Shown: positions 53,464 to 63,500, counted from the stretch's first letter. The stretch is 64,000 nt of DNA from Lyngbya sp. PCC 8106 (GCF_000169095.1 NZ_AAVU01000019.1:1-64000), one strand, 5' to 3'. Notes: generated by a model from the sequence alone, not told the origin. Made by a program: numbers and translations.

Positions 53464-54054
53464 CTCACAACCAATTTTTAAATACGCTGACTTGATCGAT
53501 ACTATCATACATTATCCTTAATAAAATTGAGAAGTTTAATCGTAATCAACTGAAATAATTATATGTGATGTAGATGTGTAACAGCTTATAAATATTTATA
53601 ACAACTAAAATTTTGATCAAATCAAGATTGAATAAAACAGCAGAACTTATACAAATTAATCTTGTTTACTTCTAAATTAATAGCCCGAATAGTAGGTGAA
53701 TCGTATCAAGGAAATAGGAAGTATTTGGGAAGACTCCGACTCCGCGACCTGAACCCGCCTCTGAACCCAAGGCTACTGGAGCTAGGCTGAGGGGATAGAA
53801 CTTGCATCTTTTCGAGCAAAAAAGACTTCAAATTTCCTTCATAAAATCTATACAAAGTCTATCTAATACTATGGTAGAAGCTAATTCATCGCACTTGAGT
53901 GTTCGCTTACACCCAATAAACTGATCAAATTTATCATTTTTCCCTGAATCCTTAAGATGGGTATCGAAATAACCCACAGGGTTGCGTGATGAGAAACTTC
54001 TAGAAATCGACAACCCAACGGACTATTTATAACTCAACCAACACGGTATAAATC
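53464..54054. other. Gene-free region with a GC-rich patch
   Basis: A gap of about 590 bp. A patch at about 53730-53800 is clearly richer in GC than its surroundings, with duplicated GACTCC and two copies of CTGAACCC. The rest is AT-rich with no recognised gene or RNA. A 61-codon minus-strand frame at 53828-54013 has no family resemblance and was not called. The SLH-protein promoter should lie near 53900-54040. Confidence 0.4.
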
Positions 54055-55779
54055 ATGGCAGATTTTAGTGATATCAAAGAATATTGGGCAAAAGACTGTA
54101 TTGAAAAATTAGCGGATGATGAGATTATTAGCGGCTATGAAGATGGAACATTCAAACCCGATAATTCTGTAACCCGCGCAGAATTTGCCGCAATGTTAAA
54201 CAAAGCATTTCCCGATCAACCCAAAATTCGAGAAGGAATTGAATTTGAAGATGTTGCTGATGATTATTGGGCTTATGAAGTTATTCAAAAAGCCTATCGT
54301 ACAGGATTTTTAAGTGGTTATCAAGATAAAACATTTAAGCCCACACAGAAAATTCCTCGGGTTCAAGCCTTAGTTGCACTTTCTAGCGGGTTGAAACTTG
54401 ATCTCATTCAACCCGTTGATTTTACTCTCGAAAAAACCTATCTTGATGACGATAAAATTCCCGATTATGCTAAACGCCTGATCGCGGCTGCCACTGAAAA
54501 TGGTCTAGTTGTTAATTACCCGGATCTCAACTTCCTCAAGCCCGAAGAATTTGCCACTCGGGGAGAAATTACCACTTTTTTATCTCAAGCATTATTGAAA
54601 GCAGAGGAAGAGTCTTCTGTTCCCAAGGAATACCTCGTCAAAGCAGTAGAAATTGATGCCCCTAATGGAGAAATTCGAGGGGTTTGGTTGACTAATATTG
54701 ACAGTGATGTTTTGTTTTCCCCCACCTCAGTTGTAGAAGCGATTGACTCCTTATCTGAGTTGAACTTTAATACCCTTTATCCAGTGGTTTGGAATCGCGG
54801 TTTTACCCAGTTTCCGAGTCAAGTAATGAAGCGTATTATTGGGACTGAACTTGATCCGGCACCGGAACTTGCCGGACGAGATGTTCTCCAAGAAATTATC
54901 ACTCAAGCAAAAGCAAAAAATATGAGTGTTATGCCTTGGTTTGAGTTTGGATTCATGGTTCCCCAAGATTCCCAATTCTTACAGAGTCGCCCCAATTGGA
55001 TTACCACAAATAAAGAAGGAATTCCTTTTGTAAAAGAAGAAGATAAATATCGCGTTTGGTTCAACCCATTTAACCCCCAAGTTCAACAGTTTATCCTAGA
55101 TTTAATCGTTGAAGTTGTCAGCAAATATGATATTGATGGCATTCAATTTGATGATCACTTTGGCTTACCTTTTGAGTTGGGTTATGATGAGTTTACAAGT
55201 AAACTTTACCAACGAGAAAACGACGGTAAATTGCCTCCCAGTGATCCCAAAGATCAGGATTGGGTGAAGTGGCGTGCTGATAAACTCACTGACTTTATGA
55301 TGCGCCTATTTTGGGTTGTCAAAGATTACAAACCCGATTGTATTATTTCCCTTTCACCTAATCCCAAATCCTACGCCTACGACAATTATTTACAAGATTG
55401 GCCAACTTGGGAACAATCTGGATTTATTGAGGAATTAGTGCTGCAAGTTTATCGGGATGACCCCAAAGCATTTAAAGCTGATTTAGAAGCAGCAGAAGTT
55501 CTGAATGCTAAAGTTAATATTCCGGTTGCTGTGGGAATTTTAACCGGCTTGAAAAATCAATCGGTTCCGCTTTCAACGGTTCAAGAACAAGTCGCTGAAA
55601 GTCGTCGTCGGAAATTTGCTGGAGTCTCTTTCTTCTTCTATGAAACGTTGAAGTCTTTAGCCGGAACAGAAGACGGTGAAACCGCTTTCTCTGCCCTATT
55701 CCCTGATACGATTGAACGGCCCGAAATTATTGCCGCTTCTCTTCCCTCTGTTACCATTCCTGAGTTAAAATTGGAATAG
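54055..55779 (+). CDS. SLH-domain protein with GH10-like (DUF187) glycosidase domain
   Basis: A 574-residue protein. Residues 1-185 hold three S-layer homology motifs (DIKEYWAKDCIEKLADD, VADDYWAYEVIQKAYRTGF, IPDYAKRLIAAATENGLV), used to attach proteins to cell-wall polymer. From about residue 205 a GHL10/DUF187 TIM barrel follows, starting GEIRGVWLTNIDSDVLFSP, with likely acidic active-site residues in DGIQFDDHFGLP. No Sec signal is visible at the N-terminus, which is odd for an SLH protein; leaderless forms of this family may use another route. It probably acts on wall-associated or capsular glycans. Confidence 0.87.
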   Translation: MADFSDIKEYWAKDCIEKLADDEIISGYEDGTFKPDNSVTRAEFAAMLNKAFPDQPKIREGIEFEDVADDYWAYEVIQKAYRTGFLSGYQDKTFKPTQKIPRVQALVALSSGLKLDLIQPVDFTLEKTYLDDDKIPDYAKRLIAAATENGLVVNYPDLNFLKPEEFATRGEITTFLSQALLKAEEESSVPKEYLVKAVEIDAPNGEIRGVWLTNIDSDVLFSPTSVVEAIDSLSELNFNTLYPVVWNRGFTQFPSQVMKRIIGTELDPAPELAGRDVLQEIITQAKAKNMSVMPWFEFGFMVPQDSQFLQSRPNWITTNKEGIPFVKEEDKYRVWFNPFNPQVQQFILDLIVEVVSKYDIDGIQFDDHFGLPFELGYDEFTSKLYQRENDGKLPPSDPKDQDWVKWRADKLTDFMMRLFWVVKDYKPDCIISLSPNPKSYAYDNYLQDWPTWEQSGFIEELVLQVYRDDPKAFKADLEAAEVLNAKVNIPVAVGILTGLKNQSVPLSTVQEQVAESRRRKFAGVSFFFYETLKSLAGTEDGETAFSALFPDTIERPEIIAASLPSVTIPELKLE

Positions 55780-55797
55780 GGTTTTTTTGTTCCCTAA

Positions 55798-56247
55798 ATG
55801 ATCAAAATTCGTCCCTATTTTGAAATAGATTGGGAAGCCGTTTGTCAAGTTCACGACCGGGCGCAACCTGGCGAATTTGCAGGGGTATGTGTTCCTCGTG
55901 GCTTGACTCCTCTGGCTGAGAATCCTTATCTCAACAAAATATTTTATCCTTGTCGAAAGTTTGTAGCTTGTGATGATCACAAAGTAGTCGGTTTTGTGGC
56001 TGTTTACAAAAACCATATTAGCCTACTTTATATTGATCCAGATTATCAAAATCAAGGGGTTGGAAAACGTTTGTTGAGGTTAGCTCTAAATATTACTGGA
56101 TGTCCGGCTTGGACAGTTGTAATTGCGGCCAATGATCGAGCGCGTCGCTTTTATGCTAAAGCCGGATTTCAAGAAAACGGTACATTTGAAAGTCTAGTTT
56201 CCGGTTCAACCTGTCAGTTTATCCGCCTAGTTCGCTCAAACATCTGA
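55798..56247 (+). CDS. GNAT family N-acetyltransferase
   Basis: A 149-residue acetyltransferase. The acetyl-CoA loop YQNQGVGKRLLRLAL is near residues 83-97 and the C-terminal NDRARRFYAKAGF motif near 116-128. The substrate is unknown. It begins 18 bp after the SLH-glycosidase gene and is probably co-transcribed with it. It is convergent with the GT-C-like gene, 17 bp between stops. Confidence 0.86.
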   Translation: MIKIRPYFEIDWEAVCQVHDRAQPGEFAGVCVPRGLTPLAENPYLNKIFYPCRKFVACDDHKVVGFVAVYKNHISLLYIDPDYQNQGVGKRLLRLALNITGCPAWTVVIAANDRARRFYAKAGFQENGTFESLVSGSTCQFIRLVRSNI

Positions 56248-56264
56248 TTGATATTTGCGGGTTT

Positions 56265-58022
56265 CTACTGTTTTAAAATACAGCTTGCATCCAGAATAAA
56301 CCATTCTTCGGCGGTGTAAATTGAACACTTGCTAATTGTTTTTGCCAAAGCCGGAAATTCCCCCGTTATTTTCAAAAACTGATAAGCTTGTTTTCCTTCT
56401 TCAAATTCATTCATCCAATCGTTAAAAAAGAAATATTCAGGAACAAAAGCATACAGTTCAATTAGGAATAAATCAATCCCATACTTCTGAATAAAGGCTT
56501 TGAGTTCTTCCAAATCTGGACTATAATGAGCCTGAATTAAATCAGTGGTTCGCTCATTCATTTTTTGATAATATCCCGTATGATAAGAAATCGTATATTC
56601 TCGACCTGCTAAAATTGAACGTTGAGCAAAAGTGGGGAGTTGATTCACCTCTCCAGATACCGATGCGATTAAAACATCTTTGGGTTGCTGCTGAAAGAAT
56701 TCATAAAGTTCAGGTCGATCTGCTTGTTCATATTTTACGAGCGGAAAGAACGGCACAAAACTCGGATAAAATAGTAGAGAAATTGTCATCACTCCAATTA
56801 ATCCCCCGGCAATAATCTTCTGAGTTGTTCGGGGAAAAACTTCTTTTTTTTCTGATTTTGGCTGACGTTTAACCTCTATCCAATTTAACAAAGCATCGAG
56901 AATGATCGTAAACGCTACAATCGTAATGACAGCAATTACAATTCTAAAACTGATTCCGGTATATCGACTAGGAAGATGCAGTTTAAACAGAAACGCATGA
57001 GCCAACAAAAACATCACAACCGAGGAAATGAGTAATTGAAACATCACCCAAATTCCAGGCTTGATTCTATCCACTAAAGGAAAAGCGGGACGAAATAAGA
57101 ATAAAACGGGAAATAACCACGCTAAACACTGAGTTGCCGGAGTAAATAACGACTTTGGAAACATCCCACTGCGTCTACTATTAAACCAAAAATCAAACAG
57201 ATTCTCCTCAAAAAAGGGATTGCGTCCATTCTCAAAAAACTCTAAAGATTGTAGGGCTTCTGCTCGATTCATAGCTGGCCCAAATTCTAGAGTTTGTAAG
57301 GCATAAATCAAGATCACAACAAACGCTACAGCAAAACTAACTGCAAATATTTTTAAGTGTTTTGGGTGAGCAGAAAAACATAATCGTCCTTCTTTCCAGG
57401 CGAACAAACGCAAAATTAAAATCCCTAATCCGACAAACACATATTGCGGATAAAACAACCCCGTTAAACCAATTGAAATCGCTACACCCCAGATATTATT
57501 TCTGAGAACATAATAGATAAACGCTAGAAAAATCGGATAAATAAAAGCTCTCGGTGTTCCAGAGGCGACATCATCTTTCAACCAAATAATCTGATTCATC
57601 AACAACGCCCCCACAAAACCCGCCAGAGGAACAGGCAAAATTTCTAGACTCATTCCAAAGGCAAAAGGTGTGCTAATAATCCCTAAAAATGAAGGAATAA
57701 TTCGACAAAAAACGAGCGGGTGAATTCCTAAAAACGTTGCGATAAAATAAACAAGTTTATATCCGCCAGGCGCAACAGATTGGAAATAATCAGCAATTAA
57801 ATCATTCGGAAATAACTCTGGATCAATATATCTTTGCATCCAGAAAATATGCTGACGGGCATCATCTTGAATTACACCCGAACTCTCAAAAGCACGGTGT
57901 AACGCCATCCCGGCATAGATAACAGCAAATACCATGCTCAGACTAAACCAAAAAATCACTCTCGAACGAGGTGTTTTATCAAGTGGAGACGTTAAAAAAG
58001 CGTGTAAACGAGTCATTGACAT
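56265..58022 (-). CDS. GT-C-like membrane protein, paralogue 2
   Basis: A 585-residue protein with about eleven membrane helices. The first large extracytoplasmic loop begins IQDDARQHIFWMQR, with two acidic residues placed as in GT-C glycosyltransferases (ArnT/PMT type), followed by DPELFPNDLIADYFQSVAP. The C-terminal soluble tail (after about residue 480) ends CSIYTAEEWFILDASCILK. It is a clear paralogue of the next gene upstream, 35 bp away. It probably moves a sugar from a lipid-linked donor outside the membrane. No family name is certain. Confidence 0.72.
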   Translation of the reverse strand: MSMTRLHAFLTSPLDKTPRSRVIFWFSLSMVFAVIYAGMALHRAFESSGVIQDDARQHIFWMQRYIDPELFPNDLIADYFQSVAPGGYKLVYFIATFLGIHPLVFCRIIPSFLGIISTPFAFGMSLEILPVPLAGFVGALLMNQIIWLKDDVASGTPRAFIYPIFLAFIYYVLRNNIWGVAISIGLTGLFYPQYVFVGLGILILRLFAWKEGRLCFSAHPKHLKIFAVSFAVAFVVILIYALQTLEFGPAMNRAEALQSLEFFENGRNPFFEENLFDFWFNSRRSGMFPKSLFTPATQCLAWLFPVLFLFRPAFPLVDRIKPGIWVMFQLLISSVVMFLLAHAFLFKLHLPSRYTGISFRIVIAVITIVAFTIILDALLNWIEVKRQPKSEKKEVFPRTTQKIIAGGLIGVMTISLLFYPSFVPFFPLVKYEQADRPELYEFFQQQPKDVLIASVSGEVNQLPTFAQRSILAGREYTISYHTGYYQKMNERTTDLIQAHYSPDLEELKAFIQKYGIDLFLIELYAFVPEYFFFNDWMNEFEEGKQAYQFLKITGEFPALAKTISKCSIYTAEEWFILDASCILKQ

Positions 58023-58057
58023 AGACTTAGATTTGATAATAGTTTAATAGCCTGAAA

Positions 58058-59758
58058 TTAAAAGTCGAGAATACAGTTAGCATCAAGAATAATATACTCT
58101 TGAACCTGGAGAACAGTACAACGATCTGTTAAGTTGGAAAGGACTGGTTTTTGTCCAGTTTTGAGATTTTTTTCGACCTCTGTAGTAACGGTTGGACTGA
58201 GTTTTTTGAGAGACTCCTGTTGTTGAACAAACTCTAAAGTAAGTGCATCTTCTTCTAGCATCCAAAAATCAACTTCATACTCTTGAATAAACTGTTTAAC
58301 GTCTTCTAAGTTTGAACTATACTGTGCTTTTATTAACCCTTCTGCTCGTTGTTTCATCGGTGTATAATAGTTTTGATGATAGGGTAACATATATTCAGAA
58401 CTCACTAAAATTGAACGCTGAGAAAAGGCGGGAATATTATTCCCTTCATTGGCTAAAGATGCAATTTGCGTATCTTTGGGTTGAATGGCAAAGAATTCAT
58501 ACAGTAACGGAATTTTCCCAACAACATTATTGGTAATGGGGAAGCGACTGATTAAAATAGGATAACATAAACCGAGAAATACTAACACCACTAAACCCAG
58601 TTTGAGGAAACTCTTATTCTGTTGTTCGCTAATTTTGCGGAGAATGACATCTAGAAGTAATGTAATTGCAATTCCCCCTGCAATTGCCATGATAATTCTC
58701 AAGCTATGCTGGCTATAACGACTAGGATGATGTAACCGAAAAGCCAACAAATGAGCGAGTAAAAATAATCCAGTTGAGACAAACAGTAATTCAGGTAAAA
58801 TTAGAATAGAACGAGAAATTTTCTGAGTTAAGGGAAATTTTGATGAATATCTCAATAAAATTGGTAACAATATTCCGGCAAAAACTTGAGGGGGAATTGG
58901 AGATTTTCTAAACCATTCTTGGGGTAATAAACCCGAACGATCTCCGGTTAACCAAAAATCCAACGGTTTATCGGTAAAAAAGGAAGCCCGCCCTCCCGGA
59001 TAAAATTCTGGTAATGTTTTGGCTTGAGTGAGATTAATCACTTCTCCCCATTGAGAAGAATTGATCAGATAAGGAAGTAAAATTAACGCCCCAACTCCCA
59101 ACCCCGTAAATAGAATTAAATAGCTTTTTTTCTGGCGAGACTCAAAAATCTTTTCACTCCAAATTGTATGTAAAATTAACACACCCACCGCAATTAAAAC
59201 CCCTTGCGGGTAAAATCCTCCCAACAACGCGATCGCAATTCCCACACCGATAATAGATCGCCGTAATAGCAAGTATAAAAAAGCCAAAAATATTGGATAA
59301 AAAAACGCTCTGGGTGTCGCTGTAATCAAATCATCTTTTAACCACAGATTTTGATTGAGAAGTAATGTACTCAAAAATCCTGCTATCGGAACCGGGAAAA
59401 TCTCCCAACACACCCCAAAACAAAACCCCGTTGTAATCACCCCTAAAATTGTCGGTAATATTTGATTTAATAAAAGCGGACTCACCCCCAACCCTGCAAA
59501 AAATTGATAAAATTTAGCGTATCCTGGCGGCGCAACAGACTGAAAATAATCGATAATCAGATCATTCGGAAACAGTTCAGGATCTAAAAATCTGAGCATC
59601 CAAACAACGTGCGATCGCGCATCATCTTGTATAATATATTCTTGACCCCAACCCTTAAAAAACGCCCAAATTCCACACACAATCGCCACAATTAAACTTA
59701 GACTGAACCATAGCCTAACTTGACGACTCGAAGACTTTTCTAAAGATAAATTCAGCAA
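58058..59758 (-). CDS. GT-C-like membrane protein, paralogue 1
   Basis: A 566-residue protein with the same layout as the neighbour at 56265-58022. IIQDDARSHVVWMLR is followed by the very conserved DPELFPNDLIIDYFQSVAP, with about eleven helices, and it ends CTVLQVQEYIILDANCILDF. Both paralogues keep the DD pair and the C-terminal domain, so both are likely active. Identity looks moderate by eye, so the duplication is old. The pair is likely one operon transcribed leftward. Confidence 0.72.
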   Translation of the reverse strand: MLNLSLEKSSSRQVRLWFSLSLIVAIVCGIWAFFKGWGQEYIIQDDARSHVVWMLRFLDPELFPNDLIIDYFQSVAPPGYAKFYQFFAGLGVSPLLLNQILPTILGVITTGFCFGVCWEIFPVPIAGFLSTLLLNQNLWLKDDLITATPRAFFYPIFLAFLYLLLRRSIIGVGIAIALLGGFYPQGVLIAVGVLILHTIWSEKIFESRQKKSYLILFTGLGVGALILLPYLINSSQWGEVINLTQAKTLPEFYPGGRASFFTDKPLDFWLTGDRSGLLPQEWFRKSPIPPQVFAGILLPILLRYSSKFPLTQKISRSILILPELLFVSTGLFLLAHLLAFRLHHPSRYSQHSLRIIMAIAGGIAITLLLDVILRKISEQQNKSFLKLGLVVLVFLGLCYPILISRFPITNNVVGKIPLLYEFFAIQPKDTQIASLANEGNNIPAFSQRSILVSSEYMLPYHQNYYTPMKQRAEGLIKAQYSSNLEDVKQFIQEYEVDFWMLEEDALTLEFVQQQESLKKLSPTVTTEVEKNLKTGQKPVLSNLTDRCTVLQVQEYIILDANCILDF

Positions 59759-59867
59759 AGTTTACCCAGATGTTAATTCAATGAATTTTATTCTATCGGA
59801 CAGTGTACCCTAGTTTGGCACAAAATAAAACAGATCGGTTTGATATCTGCTTTTAAACCCCATATTG

Positions 59868-59932
59868 GTAGGGTGCATCAGATAGAAAACTTAACGGTTT
59901 TCTCCCCTATCTTTTGGTTTGATGCACCCTAC
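59868..59932. repeat. Single palindromic GTAGGGTGCATCA element
   Basis: Perfect 13-bp inverted ends (GTAGGGTGCATCA / TGATGCACCCTAC) enclose a 39-bp centre containing TTAACGGTTTTC. The ends and the ACGGTTTT core are shared with the array at 63440-63957. The 65-bp length, absence of coding capacity and repeated occurrence fit a MITE- or REP-like element mobilised in trans, or simply a family of terminator hairpins. It lies between the GT-C gene start and the lytic transglycosylase stop. Confidence 0.75.
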
Positions 59933-59966
59933 AGGTTTTTTAATTTTTTACAACATGAATAAACCC

Positions 59967-62147
59967 CTACTTTGCCTTGTAAGAAGCCTTATGTTTTGCC
60001 ATCATCGCCGCAATATCAGGATTATAAATCCGCAAATAATTCCAATAGTTGCCAAAAACAGACTTCACATAACCATAGGTTTCAGGATAGGGAATCTTCT
60101 CAGCAAAAGCATCCGCATCTTGAAAACCAAATCGATCTAACCAACCCGAAACCGCATTAGGCCCAGCATTATAACTCGCCACAGCCAGTAACGAATTATT
60201 ATTATATTCCCGATGAGTAAAATCGAGATAATAAGTTCCCAAATTCACATTATCCTCAATATCTTCCAACGAATAATTCGTCAGTTGAATTTGTTGGGCA
60301 ACTTCTTCGCCTGTTTCCGGCATGACTTGCATTAAACCCGTTGCACCAACCACTGATTTAATCCCCGGCATAAACCGGGACTCTTGACGAATTAAAGCTG
60401 TTACCAACACCGGATTTAATTGACGTTCCTCCGACCAATTTACAATCGTGTTTAAGTAAGGAAAAGGATACAAAGCTTGCCAATATTCCGGTGTTTTCTT
60501 TAACTCCAAATACTTCTCACGTTCCTCGGGTTCATCGCGCATACTCAAGCTAGACAACATCCACAGCGCATCCAAATTATCCCCCACACCCAAGCGCACT
60601 AAACCATCCGTATACTGTTCATAAACAGACGGTTGCATTCGGTTTGTAAACTCAATTTGCCACAGTTTCCAAGCCTCTTGATGCTTACCGAGTTGATAAA
60701 GTTCTTGTAACGTCTCAGAACCCGCAGTCGGAACCGGATGTGTCTCTGGATATTCAACATGAGGATTGAGCGGACGAACTGTGGTAAAATCCCCCACAGG
60801 CCAACCCAATTGTACAGCACTTCGCCAAGCATAATAAGAATCGGGATAACGAGCCAATAAATATTCAAAAGCCTTTTTAGCCTCTGCGGAATTGCCAATT
60901 TGTTGCGCCCATTTTCCGATCCAAAATGTTGCTTCTGGGGCTAACTCACTATCGGGATTTTGGGTAGAAAGTTCCTTCGCCCATTTAGACGCCTCTTTAA
61001 TTTTTCCAGCTTTGGCAAAATCCTGAGAAATTTTCCACCGCAATTGCGCCGCAGGTTCCGACTCACTATGCTGACTTAACAACATTTGTCGGGCTTGAGA
61101 CGCAGACTGTTTTGATTGCAATTTATCGAGCAATTGCGCCTTATCATAAAGCGCTTCCGGGCGATGAAACGGAAACTTAGCGATCGCTTGATCGAGATAT
61201 TTTACCGCATCTTTGCGATCGCTTAACCGAGACAAACGAATTAACCCAAAACCCGCATCTTCCCCACCGGGATCTGTTTGATCGGGAAAGGCTTGAATCA
61301 ATTGTTCATAGGCTTGGCGAGATTCTGGAATCTTCCCCTCAAGCCACAAACCCCGTGCATGGCGGTAGAGGTTGCGAGGAGTGCGGGGTGCCTTTGCATA
61401 AGCCAAAGCGCCTTTACCATAATCCTGTTTTTCCCAATATCCAAAAGCCATTGCTTCCCAGTCTTCAGGTGTTAACTGGCTAGCATAGTTCAGGCGCAGC
61501 TTTTCTAAATAAGTGCCATAGTCTTTTAAGTAAATGCCATGTCGAGCAATAATTAATAACAGGGGAAGTTGATTGGGATTTTCTTTTAAGCGAGTTTCGG
61601 CAATTTCAACAGTCCGAGGATGAGCCGGAAAATCGGCGATCGCTTGATCCCAATATTCGGGGTTTTCTTTCCCCAAAACAAACAACGCCTCAGCGACAAC
61701 GGGATCTTTGGGATAACCTTTGACTAAAGCTTCCCAAGTTTGTTTAGCATTCGCCGTATCGCCCATCTGTTCATAAGCCTGCGCCCGTTTCAGAAGGATA
61801 TGACTCGCCAAAAGTGGATACTCTTTTTCAAGTCCGTCTAAAAGCCCAATGGCTTCAGAGGGTTGATTTTGTTGAATAAAATCACTGGCGAGTAAATAAC
61901 GCGCCCGACTGCGATCAGTAGAGGGTTTAGACGTTTCAGCAATATCGATAAGTTCGTCTTGACGTTCTTCTGGGGACATCGATGCCAACAAAATCACCAT
62001 CTCATTCGCATCAGACTCTGGGGTTGATACCTCGCGAGACGGCAAAAATCGTTGTAACTGGGTGATCGGGAAAAAGACACCAATTGCTAGGGCGACAGAC
62101 GCAGCACCGAGCAAGAGGGCGAATTGAGTGATCCGTTGCTTAACCAT
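59967..62147 (-). CDS. slt: Soluble lytic murein transglycosylase with TPR repeats
   Basis: A 726-residue protein with an N-terminal membrane anchor/signal (MVKQRITQFALLLGAASVAL). Many TPR/HAT-like helical repeats occupy residues about 60-540. The C-terminal Slt domain has the catalytic Glu589 in LIRQESRFMPG, and VGATGLMQVMPETGEEV is a family signature. It cleaves peptidoglycan glycan strands with 1,6-anhydro ring formation. The TPR-rich middle is normal for Slt70-type enzymes. It is the first gene in its direction after a 129-bp gap. Confidence 0.9.
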   Translation of the reverse strand: MVKQRITQFALLLGAASVALAIGVFFPITQLQRFLPSREVSTPESDANEMVILLASMSPEERQDELIDIAETSKPSTDRSRARYLLASDFIQQNQPSEAIGLLDGLEKEYPLLASHILLKRAQAYEQMGDTANAKQTWEALVKGYPKDPVVAEALFVLGKENPEYWDQAIADFPAHPRTVEIAETRLKENPNQLPLLLIIARHGIYLKDYGTYLEKLRLNYASQLTPEDWEAMAFGYWEKQDYGKGALAYAKAPRTPRNLYRHARGLWLEGKIPESRQAYEQLIQAFPDQTDPGGEDAGFGLIRLSRLSDRKDAVKYLDQAIAKFPFHRPEALYDKAQLLDKLQSKQSASQARQMLLSQHSESEPAAQLRWKISQDFAKAGKIKEASKWAKELSTQNPDSELAPEATFWIGKWAQQIGNSAEAKKAFEYLLARYPDSYYAWRSAVQLGWPVGDFTTVRPLNPHVEYPETHPVPTAGSETLQELYQLGKHQEAWKLWQIEFTNRMQPSVYEQYTDGLVRLGVGDNLDALWMLSSLSMRDEPEEREKYLELKKTPEYWQALYPFPYLNTIVNWSEERQLNPVLVTALIRQESRFMPGIKSVVGATGLMQVMPETGEEVAQQIQLTNYSLEDIEDNVNLGTYYLDFTHREYNNNSLLAVASYNAGPNAVSGWLDRFGFQDADAFAEKIPYPETYGYVKSVFGNYWNYLRIYNPDIAAMMAKHKASYKAK

Positions 62148-62276
62148 GATGGAATTTGCTTTGTTGTCAATGTTCAGGGGTTAATCGTGAGATATTATCG
62201 GTTTTTGATTAATATGTTATGGTAACTTTTCTCAAGCGAAGATCAACTAGAATTTCATCTGTTTACCGTTTACAAT

Positions 62277-63347
62277 TCAGTGAGCGGGATTTTCATTAAC
62301 TTGACATAATATCCATCGTAAAGACATCGGTGGGTTAGGAATCGGAAACACATCGCGACCCAAAGCCCAATGTTCAAACCAAGGCGTAGGCGGCCATGCT
62401 TCGGCACTTAAATGAGTCCGTTCATATTCATACACCGACTCATCCGACAACACCTGTAGGGGCAAACCCTGCATTGCTGCGTTTAACTCTGGGCGAGTTA
62501 GCAGATAAGACCATTGCACCTGAGACATTTCTCGCACCTTTTCATCGGGTTCATAGCCATCGATCGCAATAAATGTGCTAAACAGCAGTAAACCTCCGGG
62601 TTGAATAGCATCGCACATCACTTTCAATAAAGTTTGCACTTGCTCAAGGGTACGAAAATGGGAAATCACTTCAGCAACAACGGCTAATTTATAATATTTT
62701 TGCGGGAGTTTCAGAGACGGGTTGAGAATATTACTTTGAACCACCCGCACGGGTAGATTTTCGGCTTTTACCGTATTAGCGATAATTTGAGCAAATTCGG
62801 GGGTGAGTTCTACCGCATCCACCGGATGTCCTCGTTGAGCTAGAGGAACCGTATTGCGCCCGACTCCTGCACCCACGTCTAAAATCGGAGTGGTCGCCGC
62901 ATTTCTCAGTTGAGAAGCGATCGCCATGAGTTTAGCATCTGGATGAGAACCAAACAATGGCCCTTCGCGAGTTGAAAGCCAACGTTGATATTTGTTTTCA
63001 ATAGTGAGGACTTCTGTTGTTACTGTTAATCTTAGCCCCTGAGTCAGTCCATGTGTTGGTTCAGGTGGCTCGTATTTGAAGACTAAACGAGCATGAGGCG
63101 AAGCGTTGTATCCTTCTGTCAGTTTCTTCTGAACAAGCTGACGCAAAGCCTGCATTTCCTGCGGTGTGAAATTTTGTCCCAACGCCACCAGTAAGCCGTG
63201 AAACTGTTTTACATATTGGTCTAAGAGTGCGGGTACACAGGGTAAAACGAGTTGTCCTCTAGCTGATGTGAGTCGCTTTACCTTCAGCATCAGTGCATCT
63301 TCTAAAACGGTTGGATCGCTTACCGTTGTCGGCTTGTTCGCTACCAC
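62277..63347 (-). CDS. Class I SAM-dependent methyltransferase
   Basis: A 356-residue protein. The methyltransferase fold is in the second half: PILDVGAGVGRNTVPLAQRG with motif I, VDAVELTPEFAQII with the acidic ribose-binding residue, and LKVMCDAIQPGGLLLFSTF. The N-terminal 150 residues have no recognised domain (VLPCVPALLDQYVKQFHGLL). The substrate is unknown. It is transcribed towards the lytic transglycosylase gene. Confidence 0.85.
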   Translation of the reverse strand: MVANKPTTVSDPTVLEDALMLKVKRLTSARGQLVLPCVPALLDQYVKQFHGLLVALGQNFTPQEMQALRQLVQKKLTEGYNASPHARLVFKYEPPEPTHGLTQGLRLTVTTEVLTIENKYQRWLSTREGPLFGSHPDAKLMAIASQLRNAATTPILDVGAGVGRNTVPLAQRGHPVDAVELTPEFAQIIANTVKAENLPVRVVQSNILNPSLKLPQKYYKLAVVAEVISHFRTLEQVQTLLKVMCDAIQPGGLLLFSTFIAIDGYEPDEKVREMSQVQWSYLLTRPELNAAMQGLPLQVLSDESVYEYERTHLSAEAWPPTPWFEHWALGRDVFPIPNPPMSLRWILCQVNENPAH

Positions 63348-63439
63348 GAGTTCTATATCCTCAATCTCATCAGGGTTCCCATGATGCTAATGTACCTCAT
63401 TGACCCAACATTGGGTGAACTCGTTCCAGAACTCAATGG

Positions 63440-63500
63440 GTAGGGTGCATCAGATAATTAATTTCACGGTTTTACCATCAACCTTTTTGTCTGATGCACC
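63440..63500. repeat. Founder-like copy of the GGGTGCATCAGA palindrome
   Basis: GTAGGGTGCATCAGAT...GTCTGATGCACCC has the complete inverted ends. It contains ACGGTTTTACCATCAACC like the array units, and is most like the element at 59868-59932. The AACTCAATGGGT stretch just before it recurs before the next unit at 63538-63549. Confidence 0.7.

Noticed and set aside
53828..54013. 61-codon minus-strand open frame before the SLH gene
   Set aside because: No similarity recognised and no ribosome site; position overlaps the expected promoter of the SLH gene.
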